NCBI GenBank assembly: GCA_964514485.1 | Contig: CAZEWG010000005.1 | Span: 1 to 64,000 of the forward strand | Direction: 5' to 3' | Origin: JAEZAA01 sp964514485 | Lineage (GTDB): Bacteria; Pseudomonadota; Gammaproteobacteria; Pseudomonadales; Oleiphilaceae | DNA length: 64,000 nt | Part shown: one piece after another, positions 8,768-17,887 of the stretch | Position numbering within the stretch: position 1 is the stretch's first letter | Layout of the letters: every line of letters starts with the position of its first letter | Program-made: the position numbers and the translations under genes | The notes under the pieces: model-generated | Databases searched by the model: none | What the model was told of the DNA's origin: nothing | The model's input: the letters and a program-made list of their open reading frames with translations, nothing else

Positions 8768-8998
8768 ATGCCCTATCAGTCCATTACGGATTTGCCGGAA
8801 GCCTTGGTGCAGGGTTATGACGAAATGCAGCGCAGAGCCTTTCTCGACGCCTATAACCGGGCTTACGAGAAATATAGCCATGATGAAGCAACGGCCCTGG
8901 CAAGCGCCCATCAGGCGGCACAGGAGGCACGCAAGAAACCGGAGGAGTATCGGAAAGGCACCATGGCCAAGAATCGGGCCATGCATCAGCCGCACTAA
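8768..8998 (+). CDS. ChaB-family protein
   Basis: 76-aa protein that begins MPYQSITDLPE, the characteristic opening of ChaB proteins. The helical DEATALASAHQAA segment corresponds to the conserved second half of the family. E. coli ChaB is encoded beside the ChaA cation antiporter and is described as its possible regulator; no antiporter is present here, so that role cannot be assumed. A strong AAAGGAGAG ribosome-binding site lies 6 nt before the ATG. It is monocistronic and convergent with the DASS transporter gene. Confidence 0.8.
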   Translation: MPYQSITDLPEALVQGYDEMQRRAFLDAYNRAYEKYSHDEATALASAHQAAQEARKKPEEYRKGTMAKNRAMHQPH

Positions 8999-9081
8999 TC
9001 GTGAATTGAGGGAGAGAGGTCAGACGAAGTGTAGTGTCAGAGGGGGGGGTAAAGTCATCAGGAGGGTGTGTCATAAAAGCT

Positions 9082-9117
9082 TCACCCGGCTTGAGTAAAG
9101 TAACTCAAGCCGGGTGA
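9082..9117. terminator. Long hairpin between chaB-like and DASS genes
   Basis: A perfect 15-bp stem (9082-9096 with 9103-9117) and 6-nt loop lies between two convergent genes. It is followed by TTTTA on the minus strand, so it is best placed as the terminator of the transporter gene and can also serve the chaB-like gene. Confidence 0.7.
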
Positions 9118-9134
9118 GCTGAGCGGTTTGGCGA

Positions 9135-10601
9135 TTAGCCCACCGTGGTCCAGACCACGCTGACGAGGCCGTAGGCTACCAGGGTGATCACGACGATCCC
9201 TGCAAGGTTGAGCGCAAAGCCTGCCTTGATCATGGACGAGATCTTCATATGACCGGTACCGAACACGATAGCGTTGGGCGGTGTGGCCACGGGCATCATG
9301 AAGGCACAGCTAGCGGCTAAAGCAGCCGGAACCGTGAACAGCAGGGGTGAAACGTCCTGAGAGACGGCCAGGGCACCCAGCAGCGGCAAAAAGGCGGCGG
9401 CTGTGGCAGTGTTGCTGGTCACTTCGGTCAGGAAGATGATCACCGTGACGACAATGCAGATAATGAGGAGGATGGGCAAAATACTAAAGGCTCCCAAACT
9501 TTCGGCAATCCACACGGCTAAGCCGGAGCTTTTCACGATGCCTGCCATGGAAAGACCACCACCGAACAGCAGCAGAACACCCCAGGGAATGCCTTGGGCA
9601 TAATCCCAGGACATGGCGAAGGTGCGGGTCTTACGGTCCACGGGAATCAGGAACAGGGCCACGGCGGCTGTAATGGCAATGACGGTATCGTTTACCCAGG
9701 GAATCATTTTGCTTAACAGGGGCTGGAAGACCCAGGCTGCTGCCGCCAGCAGAAAGACAATAGCAACGGTTTTTTCACCACGGCTCAGTGGCCCGAGTTT
9801 TTCCAGCTCTTCCCGTAGATAGGAGGTTCCCTGACCTGAGAGTTCCGCACTAAAGCCCTTGCGGGTCAGCCACCACCAGGTGAAGACCATCATGGAAATG
9901 GTGATGGGCAGACCAACCAACATCCACTTGCCAAAGCCAAGCTCGATGCCATGGGTGTTATTGAGATAGCCGGCCAGCAGCGCGTTGGGAGGCGTGCCAA
10001 TCAGGGTCGCGATGCCGCCCAGGCTTGCTGCATAGGCAATAGCCAGCAACAGCGCGGTAGCATAGCGTTCGGTTTCGACTTTGTTGTCGGATTGGATCAT
10101 TGAGATGATGGAGAGGCCGATGGGCAGCATCATGATGGAGGTGGCAGTGTTACTTACCCACATACTGATGAAGCCAGTTGCCAGCATGAAACCGCCAATT
10201 TGATGGGTCGGTTTGGGACCCACCGCCAGCAAGGTCATCAGGGCGATCCGCTTGTGCAGATTCCAGCGCTGCATGGCCAGGCCGATCACAAAACCGCCCA
10301 GGAACAGGAAGATCACCGGATCGGCAAAGGGAGCCGTGGCTTCTTTGACTGTGCCCAGTCCCAAGGCCGGAACCAGGATGACGGGTAACAGGGAGGTTGC
10401 CGGAATGGGGATTGCTTCGGTTGACCACCAGGTGGCCATCAACAGGGTCAGGCCAACAGCCAGCCAGGCGGCTTGGGGCATACCGCCGGGTGGGTCGGTC
10501 AGGAGGGTGATCAGCAGAAATACGGGTCCCAGGAAATAGCCAATCCATGCGGCGTGATTAATGGTGCTCGCTGCTTCCGCTTTATGTTGCGGGTCGGTCA
10601 T
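9135..10601 (-). CDS. DASS (SLC13) family dicarboxylate/anion:Na+ symporter
   Basis: 488-aa multi-spanning inner-membrane transporter of the divalent anion:Na+ symporter family. The two inverted-repeat SNT signatures that hold substrate carboxylate and Na+ are both present: WVSNTATS at about 148-155, and TSNTATAAAF near residue 395 after the FLTEV segment. TPPNA motifs follow each. Relatives import C4-dicarboxylates, citrate or sulfate; exact specificity cannot be read. The start has GAGG 7 nt upstream. It is monocistronic with a 15-bp terminator hairpin. Confidence 0.92.
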   Translation of the reverse strand: MTDPQHKAEAASTINHAAWIGYFLGPVFLLITLLTDPPGGMPQAAWLAVGLTLLMATWWSTEAIPIPATSLLPVILVPALGLGTVKEATAPFADPVIFLFLGGFVIGLAMQRWNLHKRIALMTLLAVGPKPTHQIGGFMLATGFISMWVSNTATSIMMLPIGLSIISMIQSDNKVETERYATALLLAIAYAASLGGIATLIGTPPNALLAGYLNNTHGIELGFGKWMLVGLPITISMMVFTWWWLTRKGFSAELSGQGTSYLREELEKLGPLSRGEKTVAIVFLLAAAAWVFQPLLSKMIPWVNDTVIAITAAVALFLIPVDRKTRTFAMSWDYAQGIPWGVLLLFGGGLSMAGIVKSSGLAVWIAESLGAFSILPILLIICIVVTVIIFLTEVTSNTATAAAFLPLLGALAVSQDVSPLLFTVPAALAASCAFMMPVATPPNAIVFGTGHMKISSMIKAGFALNLAGIVVITLVAYGLVSVVWTTVG

Positions 10602-10740
10602 GTTAGGCCTCTTTCTTTCGCGGCATTAAAAGTCTATCAGTAAAAGCCGATTATCTTGCCGTAAAACCCTCATGATGGAATTGGACTTTAGTCGTATTTT
10701 GATGAAGAGGCGAACGGCTACCAACTGTGCCGGGCATTTT

Positions 10741-11568
10741 TTATGGAGTCCAAGTACCCGGCTCCAGCTGATAATAGATTTGCAATTGCTCGTACAGAAG
10801 TGGGTGCAGGCTACGCAATTCCTTCGGCCGGGTAAAGAAGGCCTCGGTGGCTACCGCAAAAAACTCTGCCGGATCCTCGGCGCCGTACTCATCAAGCACA
10901 ATCGGCTGAGCCAGCGCCACCTGGTGCCTGAGTTGCTGAAACTCCTGCTCGAAGACCTGGCTCCACTCCCGGGGGGAATGTTCCGGCATGAGTTCTGGAA
11001 AACCGTCCGCCGGTCCGTTGACTTGGTCCAGCTGATGGGAAAACTCGTGTAGGCAGATATTGGTGCCGGACTGTTCGGCCCGGGAGTCCTGAATGACGTC
11101 GATCCAGGAAAGAATAACCCGTCCCTCATGCCAGGATTCCCCCAGGCGTTCGCTGGCCTGCAGGCTCAGCACGCCGTCCTCGTCATAATGGGTTTCTTCG
11201 TGGGTCCGATAAACACTGGGGTAGACCAGAATCGAGCGCAGCCGGTCGTAATGGTGGATGCCGCGTCCCAGCACCAGCAGGCAGGCATGGGCGGCAATGA
11301 TCACCCGCATGGTGTCGGTTACCCGCAGACCGTCGCAGCCATAAAACCGTTTTTCATCCAGAAAGATCAGGATCAGCGGGTGCAGGCGCTCCTTGAGTTC
11401 CGATGGGAGCAGCCGGTACAGGTGCATATTGCGTTCTAGCAGGGCGATCCAGGGGGCAGGGAAGGTCTGGGAAGCTATTTTTTGCCGCCGTCGCCGGGGA
11501 TGGATGAACAGGTAGTAGATCACACCGGTCATCAACAGGACGACGAAACTGAACCCGATGAAGAGCAT
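10741..11568 (-). CDS. mtfA: MtfA-like zinc metallopeptidase
   Basis: 275-aa member of the MtfA (Mlc titration factor A) family. In E. coli MtfA binds the repressor Mlc and has zinc aminopeptidase activity. The zinc motif HEFSH is at 174-178, and the third-ligand glutamate segment is PAEFFAVATEAFF at about 233-245. Unlike the soluble E. coli protein, this one begins with a hydrophobic stretch (residues 2-22) that should anchor it in the membrane, followed by a basic stop (RRRRQK). The DinB-fold gene lies just upstream on the same strand (75 bp). Confidence 0.88.
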   Translation of the reverse strand: MLFIGFSFVVLLMTGVIYYLFIHPRRRRQKIASQTFPAPWIALLERNMHLYRLLPSELKERLHPLILIFLDEKRFYGCDGLRVTDTMRVIIAAHACLLVLGRGIHHYDRLRSILVYPSVYRTHEETHYDEDGVLSLQASERLGESWHEGRVILSWIDVIQDSRAEQSGTNICLHEFSHQLDQVNGPADGFPELMPEHSPREWSQVFEQEFQQLRHQVALAQPIVLDEYGAEDPAEFFAVATEAFFTRPKELRSLHPLLYEQLQIYYQLEPGTWTP

Positions 11569-11643
11569 GGACTTCCTAATCTTGCCTCTGTTCTACCTGG
11601 CTTGGTGTTGCCTGGTTTGTCCAGTGCGCCTGGCTGGTTGGAG

Positions 11644-12153
11644 CTACTCCACCGCTTGGAGACTGGGGAGCCAGGGCAGGTCGGTGACACCATACTCGTA
11701 GCCGAGCCGGCTGAGCAAGGCCGTAATCTGGCCGCGATGATGAACCTGATGGTTGAACAAGTGTACCGCGAGCACCCAGGCCGGCAAAGTGCGGGTTTGG
11801 CCATCGGTCAGGCTGTCAAAGGAAAAGGGGCTTTTCAGCCACTCCACGGTGAGCTCATCCACCCACTGCTGGATGTCCCGGTCGGTCTGTTCCCGGGCCT
11901 GGCGGAGCTCGTCGAAGTCTTGATACAGGATGGTCTGCTCGGCGAGTTCGCCCAGCGGCTGATCCCGAAAACGGGCCAGCCAGACCCGGTCGCTCCAGAG
12001 GATATGATTGAGGGTGGCATGGATGGATTTGAAGGTGGCGCCCAGATCTTCTCGTCGCCGCTCATCGGGAATTTCCGAGGCGATGGAAAGAATCTTGATG
12101 TTCATCCAGTAGTTATAGTCAGCCATGACTTTGTAGTATCTCAGGTCTTGCAT
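11644..12153 (-). CDS. DinB/YfiT-fold metal-binding protein
   Basis: 169-aa DinB-superfamily four-helix-bundle protein. The likely metal triad is His50 (in HATLNH), His135 and His139 (in HLFNHQVHHRGQ). Family members include thiol-dependent S-transferases and damage-inducible proteins; the activity here is unknown. It starts about 75 bp upstream of the mtfA-like gene on the same strand. The 12154-12347 gap beyond its start contains a REP-like palindrome. Confidence 0.85.
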   Translation of the reverse strand: MQDLRYYKVMADYNYWMNIKILSIASEIPDERRREDLGATFKSIHATLNHILWSDRVWLARFRDQPLGELAEQTILYQDFDELRQAREQTDRDIQQWVDELTVEWLKSPFSFDSLTDGQTRTLPAWVLAVHLFNHQVHHRGQITALLSRLGYEYGVTDLPWLPSLQAVE

Positions 12154-12216
12154 GCATCCTCCGTTGCGATTGACCGGAGCATCCCAGTGCTAACAAAAGC
12201 ACCTCGATTTGGTAGA

Positions 12217-12238
12217 GGGCAGACCTGCGTGTCTGCCC
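12217..12238 (+). repeat. REP-like palindrome, copy A
   Basis: GGGCAGA (12217-12223) pairs with TCTGCCC (12232-12238) around an 8-nt loop. Very similar 22-mers occur at 20198-20219 (opposite orientation) and 30512-30533, all in intergenic DNA, which points to a dispersed element. Confidence 0.6.
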
Positions 12239-12347
12239 CAAGGTCCATGCCCACGCCTTCTGGGCTGTCAGGCTTCTTCCGTCGGCCTCTAGCTCATTAT
12301 GAGCCCCGCCATCTTCCTTCTAAAGTCGAGAGCCTGAAGAGGCGAGA

Positions 12348-13268
12348 TCAGGCTAGAGCTTCAACCCAATATTCGACCCGCAGACGATGTGTTTCACCGG
12401 GCGCCAGAGTCAGGCAATTGTCCATCACATTGGCCGTTTCAATACAGAGCATGCGCTGCCAGGCGTCGTCGGCAAACTCGGAGAGTCGCCGGGATTTCTC
12501 CACCCAGGGGTTCCAGACCACGGCAGAGGTGGAGTTTGTCGCGCGGATCTGGATACGGCGTTGCCAGGCCGGGTCCAGAATCGCCAGGGCCGCCGGCACC
12601 TGTTGATACACCCGATCAGTCTCTCCCTGAAACCGGAGCGCTGTGGTGTCCTGTTTGGTTCGCCATTGATCCAGGGTGTCCAGATAAGGGACGTCTTCCA
12701 GGCCCTCGACTTGGACTTGGCGCACGTCGCTGACTGCAAAGTAGGTGTGCAGCGCCTGACTCAGGGCAACGGGCTGGCTATCAGAGTTGTGGTTGCTAAG
12801 TTCCAGCTGCAAGCTCGCACCCAGTCGAATGCTCAAGCGCAGGTCCACCAGATGGGGCCAGGTGGGGGTGAGCCCGGCAGGGGTTGGATAGCTCAGCACG
12901 ACCTGGGTGGCGTCTTGATCTTCGCTGGCCGATTCCAGGCGCCAGGTTTGCCCCCGGACCAGCCCATGGGCCGGCAGTGACGCTGCACCTTGCACCGCCC
13001 GCTGAACCGGTTCGGGGTTGCGGGTCAGGTCGCCAAACCAGGGCCAGCACACGGGAATGCCGCCCCGCACTGACCGGCCCTGTTTGAACTGGGCCTGTTC
13101 GCTGAGCCAGATCAGCGGCTTTTGGCCTTTAGGCGTGTATTGCAGGACCTGGGCGCCCTGCAGGGCGATCAGGGCTTCGCCATGTGTGTTGCGGATTTGC
13201 AGGGCGACGAGTTCGTCCAGGTGCACCAGCTGGATGGTTGACAAGGCAAGGGGGGGAGTGGGGGTCAT
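12348..13268 (-). CDS. yeaD: D-hexose-6-phosphate mutarotase
   Basis: 306-aa aldose-1-epimerase-superfamily protein of the YeaD/YMR099c type, which interconverts the anomers of glucose-6-phosphate and related hexose phosphates. Expected active-site residues are His101 (PAHGLVRG), His174 (QALHTYF) and Glu277 (LCIETANV). VRGGIPVCWPWFG at 68-80 is the family signature. Start chosen at the ATG at 13268, preceded by AGGAG with 5-nt spacing; the longer reading to 13427 overlaps the promoter of the divergent phosphomannomutase gene and is unlikely. Confidence 0.88.
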   Translation of the reverse strand: MTPTPPLALSTIQLVHLDELVALQIRNTHGEALIALQGAQVLQYTPKGQKPLIWLSEQAQFKQGRSVRGGIPVCWPWFGDLTRNPEPVQRAVQGAASLPAHGLVRGQTWRLESASEDQDATQVVLSYPTPAGLTPTWPHLVDLRLSIRLGASLQLELSNHNSDSQPVALSQALHTYFAVSDVRQVQVEGLEDVPYLDTLDQWRTKQDTTALRFQGETDRVYQQVPAALAILDPAWQRRIQIRATNSTSAVVWNPWVEKSRRLSEFADDAWQRMLCIETANVMDNCLTLAPGETHRLRVEYWVEALA

Positions 13269-13551
13269 AGGGTCTCCTGATGCCGGATGAGGCGACTGGC
13301 GCCCGTGTTGTTTCCAGTGTGGCGAAAGATCATGATTAAACAAGCCTTTCTGTAGCGGTTTTTGCGAGCCAGGGGTTTCTCCAGGTTTTACAGAAAATCC
13401 TGAAACCGGTCGAAAGTCGGTGTACACTCACGCGCATCTTTATTTGCATCAATCAGAGCTTTCTGAAGTCCGGGCTGTATGGCGAATGGCTCTGAGGATT
13501 AGTGATCAACAACAGGATAACGAAAAGGACTCTTCGGTAGGAGACAAGAAC

Positions 13552-14925
13552 GTGGCGAACTTGAGCTGTTTCAAGGCTTACGATATTCGGGGCCGAGTGC
13601 CGGATGAACTCAACCCGGAATTGGCAGAAAAAATTGGCCGTGCCTATGTACAGGTGGTGGGTGCCAAGCGGGTGGTGGTAGGACACGACATCCGGCTGTC
13701 CAGCCCGGAAATCGCCGAGGCGTTGATCCACGGCCTGCGTAGTGCCGGGGCGGATGTGTTCAATATCGGCCTGTGCGGGACCGAAGAAGTCTATTTCTCG
13801 ACCTTCTACTATGAAATGGACGGCGGCATCATGGTAACCGCCAGCCATAACCCCCAGGACTACAACGGCATGAAGCTGGTGCGTCAGAATGCCCGCCCGG
13901 TGGGTTCTGATACGGGGCTGGAAGAGATCAAAGCACTCTTGGAATCTGGTGCCGCACTGCCTCAAGTCGCCCAGCTGGGCTCCCTGCAACTGCTGGAGAC
14001 CAAGATCGACTATGTGAAGCATCTGCTCGGCTATATCGATGTCGACAGCCTCAAACCCCTCAAGGTGGTGGTGAACGCGGGCCATGGTGGCGCCGGGATG
14101 ATTGTGGATCATCTGGAACCTTACCTGCCGTTTGAGTTTATCAAGCTCTATCACGAGCCGGACGGCCACTTCCCCGCCGGGGTGCCCAATCCGTTGCTGG
14201 AGGAAAACCGGGCCCCGACCGCCCAAGCCGTGTTGCGCTACAAGGCAGATTTGGCCATTGCCTGGGATGGCGACTTCGACCGCTGCTTCTTCTTTGACGA
14301 AAAGGCGCAGTTCATCGAGGGCTACTATGTGGTTGGGCTACTGGCCCAAAACTTCCTGAAGAAGAACCCGGGCGCCAAGATCATTCATGACCCGCGCCTG
14401 GTGTGGAATACCCAGGATATTGTCGCCAGTGCGGGCGGCACCGCCATTGAGAGTAAAACCGGCCATGCCTTTATTAAGCAGCGGATGCGGGATGAAGACG
14501 CCGTTTACGGCGGTGAGATGAGTGCGCACCATTACTTTAAGCCGTTTGCGTACTGCGATAGTGGCATGATTCCCTGGCTGCTGGTGACCGAGCTGATGAG
14601 TCAGGCTGATAAACCTTTGTCTTCGCTGGTGGCGGAGCGTCAGGCCAAGTTCCCCGCCAGTGGCGAGATCAACCGCCGCCTGGAGCACCCCGCCCAGGTG
14701 TTGCAGAAGATTCGTGAACTCTATGAGCCGGATGCAAAGCAGATCTCCACCGTTGACGGGCTCAGCATGGAATTCGATAACTGGCGCTTTAACCTGCGCT
14801 CCTCCAACACGGAGCCGGTGGTGCGGCTGAACGTGGAGTCCCGTGGGGATCAGACGCTGATGAAGGTGAAAACCAACGATCTCCTGCTACGGATCGAGGA
14901 GTTCGACAAAGCATCAGGCGAGTAG
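13552..14925 (+). CDS. Phosphomannomutase (CpsG/ManB type)
   Basis: 457-aa alpha-D-phosphohexomutase converting mannose-6-phosphate to mannose-1-phosphate for GDP-mannose and surface polysaccharide synthesis. Motifs: phosphoserine loop TASHNP at 96-101 (Ser98), Mg loop DGDFDR at 239-244, sugar-binding loop GEMSAHHYF at 321-329, and phosphate-binding RSSNTEPVVRLN near the C-terminus. I start at the GTG at 13552 because AGGAG lies 8-9 nt upstream and the length then equals E. coli CpsG; the reading to 13420 adds 44 non-homologous residues. Divergent from the mutarotase gene, so both act on hexose phosphates. Confidence 0.9.
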   Translation: MANLSCFKAYDIRGRVPDELNPELAEKIGRAYVQVVGAKRVVVGHDIRLSSPEIAEALIHGLRSAGADVFNIGLCGTEEVYFSTFYYEMDGGIMVTASHNPQDYNGMKLVRQNARPVGSDTGLEEIKALLESGAALPQVAQLGSLQLLETKIDYVKHLLGYIDVDSLKPLKVVVNAGHGGAGMIVDHLEPYLPFEFIKLYHEPDGHFPAGVPNPLLEENRAPTAQAVLRYKADLAIAWDGDFDRCFFFDEKAQFIEGYYVVGLLAQNFLKKNPGAKIIHDPRLVWNTQDIVASAGGTAIESKTGHAFIKQRMRDEDAVYGGEMSAHHYFKPFAYCDSGMIPWLLVTELMSQADKPLSSLVAERQAKFPASGEINRRLEHPAQVLQKIRELYEPDAKQISTVDGLSMEFDNWRFNLRSSNTEPVVRLNVESRGDQTLMKVKTNDLLLRIEEFDKASGE

Positions 14926-14950
14926 CCTCCTTGATGTTCAGGCGGCTATA

Positions 14951-15019
14951 TTCCCTCTCCCCTCGCGGGAGAGGGCTGGGGGGACGCCTAGTCTGAGGGG
15001 GGGGCGGCGCAGCCGCCCA
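14951..15019. repeat. ~70-bp intergenic repeat, copy 1
   Basis: Two hairpins, CCTCTCCC/GGGAGAGG and GGGCGGC/GCCGCCC, are joined by a conserved GACGCCTAGTCTGAGGGG linker. A second copy with few differences lies in the same orientation at 16458-16526, so the two flank the lytic transglycosylase gene. Copy 1 also fills the space between the convergent phosphomannomutase and transglycosylase genes, where it could act as a terminator. Confidence 0.75.
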
Positions 15020-15032
15020 AAAGCGCCCTATC

Positions 15033-16271
15033 TCAGGGCTCGATCAACTCCACTCCCAGGGCGGTAAACAACGCCTTATCCGGATACCCATCCGGGATCA
15101 ACCCTTGAGCCTTCTGAAATTGGCGGATCGCGTTCTTGGTGGCCGAGCCGATGATGCCATCCGGGGTGCCGGCATCAAAGCCTTTCTCCTGAAGTCGGGT
15201 TTGCAAGGCCAGAGCCTGATCCCGGGTAATCCGTGGGGCATCCGCGGGCGGCCGCTGAACGAGGCCGTCCCGGCCGGCGATCTGATCTGCCAGCATCCCC
15301 ACCGAAATGGCATAGAACTCCGAGCGGTTCCAGCGCATGATGGCGCGGAAGTTGTCGTAGACCAAAAAGGCGGGCCCCTGATGCCCGGCCGGCACCACCA
15401 GGGCTGCTTTCATGTCTTCCTGGGGTAAGGCTGCACCATTGGTACGCTTGACGCCTAACCGGCTCCATTCCGATAACGGGCGGGATTTGTCCAGGCCCGC
15501 TTCTTCGTAGGGGAATCCTTTGGGAAGTCGCACTTCCCGCCCCCAGCGTTCGCCTTCTTTCCAGCCGATTCCTTTCAGGAAGTTAGCCGCCGAGGTCAGG
15601 GCATCCGGAACGCTGCCCCACAGGTCCCGGCGGCCATCGTTGTCTGCATCCAGCGCATAGCGGAGGAAGACCGATGGCATGAACTGGGTATGCCCCATGG
15701 CGCCCGCCCAGGAGCCGACCATGCGCGCCGGCGGCACATCGCCGTTGTCGATGATTTTCAGCGCGCCAAGCAGTTCACCGGTGAAAAAGGTGCTGCGACG
15801 ATCGTCACAGGCGAGGGTCGCCAGGGAGTCCAGCACCGGGGTGTTGCCGAAATAGGTGCCGAAGTTGGTTTCTAGCCCCCAAAACGACAGGAGGTACTGG
15901 GGCTGGACGCCGTAGTCGTCGGCAATCCGGTAGAGCAATTCGCGATGCTGGGCAAACAACTCCCGGCCACGGTCAATGCGTTGCTGATTGACCCGCCGGT
16001 TGTAGTAGTTGGTGAAGGACTCGGTGAATTCCGGTTGCTTGCGGTCCAGCTCGATGACGCGGGGCGTAAACTGAACGTTGGCCAGAACCTGCTCTACGGT
16101 ATTTTGCGACACACCGCCGGACAGGGCTTGGCTCTGTAATTGCTGAACACAGTTGGGGAATCGCTCGGCCAACACTTCCGGGGCGGTGAGTGCTGGGGGC
16201 TGGGCCGCTACAGTCTGCGCGACCGTCAGCGAGACGGCGCCAAAAATCAGGGTCCATCTGGAAATACGCAT
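15033..16271 (-). CDS. MltB-type lytic murein transglycosylase with peptidoglycan-binding domain
   Basis: Periplasmic enzyme cleaving the MurNAc-GlcNAc bond of peptidoglycan with 1,6-anhydro product. The catalytic Glu lies in FWGLETNFGTYFG (residue 134 from the chosen start), with the GAMGHTQFMPS signature of the SLT_2/MltB family. The last ~60 residues form a PG_binding_1 domain (QTRLQEKGFDAGTPDGIIG). I start at the ATG at 16271 so that the protein opens with a signal peptide (MRISRWTLIFGAVSL...) cleaved near TVAAQ; no lipobox is seen, so it should be soluble. In-frame ATGs at 16283 and 16304 are alternatives and no start has a good ribosome site. The gene is bracketed by direct copies of a ~70-bp repeat. 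Confidence 0.85.
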   Translation of the reverse strand: MRISRWTLIFGAVSLTVAQTVAAQPPALTAPEVLAERFPNCVQQLQSQALSGGVSQNTVEQVLANVQFTPRVIELDRKQPEFTESFTNYYNRRVNQQRIDRGRELFAQHRELLYRIADDYGVQPQYLLSFWGLETNFGTYFGNTPVLDSLATLACDDRRSTFFTGELLGALKIIDNGDVPPARMVGSWAGAMGHTQFMPSVFLRYALDADNDGRRDLWGSVPDALTSAANFLKGIGWKEGERWGREVRLPKGFPYEEAGLDKSRPLSEWSRLGVKRTNGAALPQEDMKAALVVPAGHQGPAFLVYDNFRAIMRWNRSEFYAISVGMLADQIAGRDGLVQRPPADAPRITRDQALALQTRLQEKGFDAGTPDGIIGSATKNAIRQFQKAQGLIPDGYPDKALFTALGVELIEP

Positions 16272-16457
16272 GGCAAGGGGCATACCTTGTGGAAAATGAA
16301 ACATAGGGTTGCCATGAGATTGGCAGGCCAGCCGGGAGGGGTCAAGGTGAAGGAAGATGAATTATTGTTTAGGTGAAGTGGATCACCGCTCGCTAAGTGG
16401 AGAGGAGTTTGTCTAGAAGTTCTCTAAAGAGAGAGGCATTTAAAAGAGAGATAGAAA

Positions 16458-16526
16458 TTCCCTCTCCCCTTGTGGGAGAGGGAAGGGGGGGACGCCTAGT
16501 CTGAGGGGTGGCGGCGAAGCCGCCCA
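16458..16526. repeat. ~70-bp intergenic repeat, copy 2
   Basis: Nearly identical to 14951-15019, including the GACGCCTAGTCTGAGGGG linker and both hairpins. It lies in the 320-bp gap between the phosphofructokinase stop and the transglycosylase start. Nothing else recognisable is in that gap apart from a weak 8-bp inverted repeat at 16562-16594. Confidence 0.75.
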
Positions 16527-16624
16527 GGAAACACAGGACGCGTTTTCGCCCCTCTTCCCTTGCCCCTCTGTCAGCACAGCCGTCCGAGAGGGGCATGAAT
16601 TACCGCAAAAGCAAGAAGCTCGCC

Positions 16625-17887
16625 TTAACCCTTCTGCATCGGCGGCAGCTTTTTCTCCACCAGCTGGTTTTTCAGCTTCACATAGCAGGGGATGCCGTTT
16701 TTGTAAGGCGGGTAGTCCTCACCCTGGATCAGAGGCTCCAGATAACGACGCGCCTGCTCGGTAATGCCGAAGCCGTCTTCGCTGATAAACTCGCTGGGCA
16801 TCATCTTTTCGACGTTGGCGACGTTTTCCAGCGGTGCCTCACCGATGCTCCAGCGATAGGGGCTGTCGGATTCGCGGACGATGGTCGGCATCACGGAGTT
16901 CTTGCCGGCCAGCGCCATCTCGACCGCGGCCTTGCCCACCGCGTAGGCTTGCTCCACGTCATTGGCGGACGCAATGTGGCGGGCAGCCCGTTGCAGATAG
17001 TCGGCAACGGCCCAGTGGTACTTGTGACCCAGCTGCTGACGGATCAGGTTGGCCAGCATCGGGGCGACACCGCCCAGCTGCACATGACCAAAGGCGTCTT
17101 TGGTGCCGGCATCGGCCAGGAAAGTGCCATCGGCGAACTGAGCACCTTCGGAGACAACGATGGAGCAGAAACCGTCTTGTTTGACCGCTTCGTCCACCCG
17201 CTTGAGGAAGGCGTCCTGATCGAAGGGAACTTCGGGGAAAACAATCACCTGGGGCGGATCACCGGCCTGTTGTTGGGCCAGGCCCGCAGCCGCGGCAATC
17301 CAGCCCGCGTGGCGACCCATGACTTCCATGATGAACACCTTGGTGGAGGATTCGCACATGGATTGGATGTCGAGGCTGGCTTCTTTGATGGAAACCGCTA
17401 CATACTTGGCCACGGAGCCGAAACCGGGGCAGGTGTCCGTAATGGGCAGGTCGTTGTCGACGGTTTTGGGAATATGGATCGCCTGGATCGGGTAGCCCAT
17501 TTTCTCGGACAGTTGGGAGATCTTCAGGCAGGTATCGGCTGAATCACCACCGCCGTTGTAGAAGAAGTAGCCGATGTCATGGGCCTTGAAGACTTCGATG
17601 AGGCGTTCGTATTCAGCCTGATTCGCTTCGAAGCTTTTCAGTTTATAACGGCAGGAACCGAAGGCACCGCTGGGGGTATGGCGCAGGGCCGCGATATCTG
17701 CTTCGCTTTCCAGGCTGGTGTCGATCAGTTCTTCCCGCAGGGCGCCGATGATACCGTTGCGACCCGCGAATACTTTTCCTATCTTGTCACTATGCGCTCG
17801 TGCGGCTTCCAGGACACCGCAAGCGCTTGCATTGATAACCGCGGTAACGCCACCGGATTGGGCATAAAACGCATTTCTTTTTGCCAT
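16625..17887 (-). CDS. pfp: 6-phosphofructokinase, probably pyrophosphate-dependent
   Basis: 420-aa PfkA-superfamily enzyme of the group that includes PPi-dependent phosphofructokinases of methylotrophs and several marine gammaproteobacteria; length and sequence differ from the ~320-aa ATP enzyme. Visible motifs are the QSGGVTAVINAS loop near the N-terminus, YNGGGDSADT (phosphoryl-donor loop), and PKTVDND with PGFGSVAKY (fructose-6-phosphate and catalytic region). PPi use would make the step reversible. Start at the ATG at 17887 with GAGG about 10 nt upstream; a 33-residue longer reading has no homology. Donor specificity is inferred from family, not proven. Confidence 0.85.
   Translation of the reverse strand: MAKRNAFYAQSGGVTAVINASACGVLEAARAHSDKIGKVFAGRNGIIGALREELIDTSLESEADIAALRHTPSGAFGSCRYKLKSFEANQAEYERLIEVFKAHDIGYFFYNGGGDSADTCLKISQLSEKMGYPIQAIHIPKTVDNDLPITDTCPGFGSVAKYVAVSIKEASLDIQSMCESSTKVFIMEVMGRHAGWIAAAAGLAQQQAGDPPQVIVFPEVPFDQDAFLKRVDEAVKQDGFCSIVVSEGAQFADGTFLADAGTKDAFGHVQLGGVAPMLANLIRQQLGHKYHWAVADYLQRAARHIASANDVEQAYAVGKAAVEMALAGKNSVMPTIVRESDSPYRWSIGEAPLENVANVEKMMPSEFISEDGFGITEQARRYLEPLIQGEDYPPYKNGIPCYVKLKNQLVEKKLPPMQKG

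Noticed and set aside
14951..16526. Composite transposon or IS element around the transglycosylase gene
   Set aside because: The flanking repeats are only ~70 bp, carry no transposase and show no target duplication; the enclosed gene is an ordinary chromosomal function.
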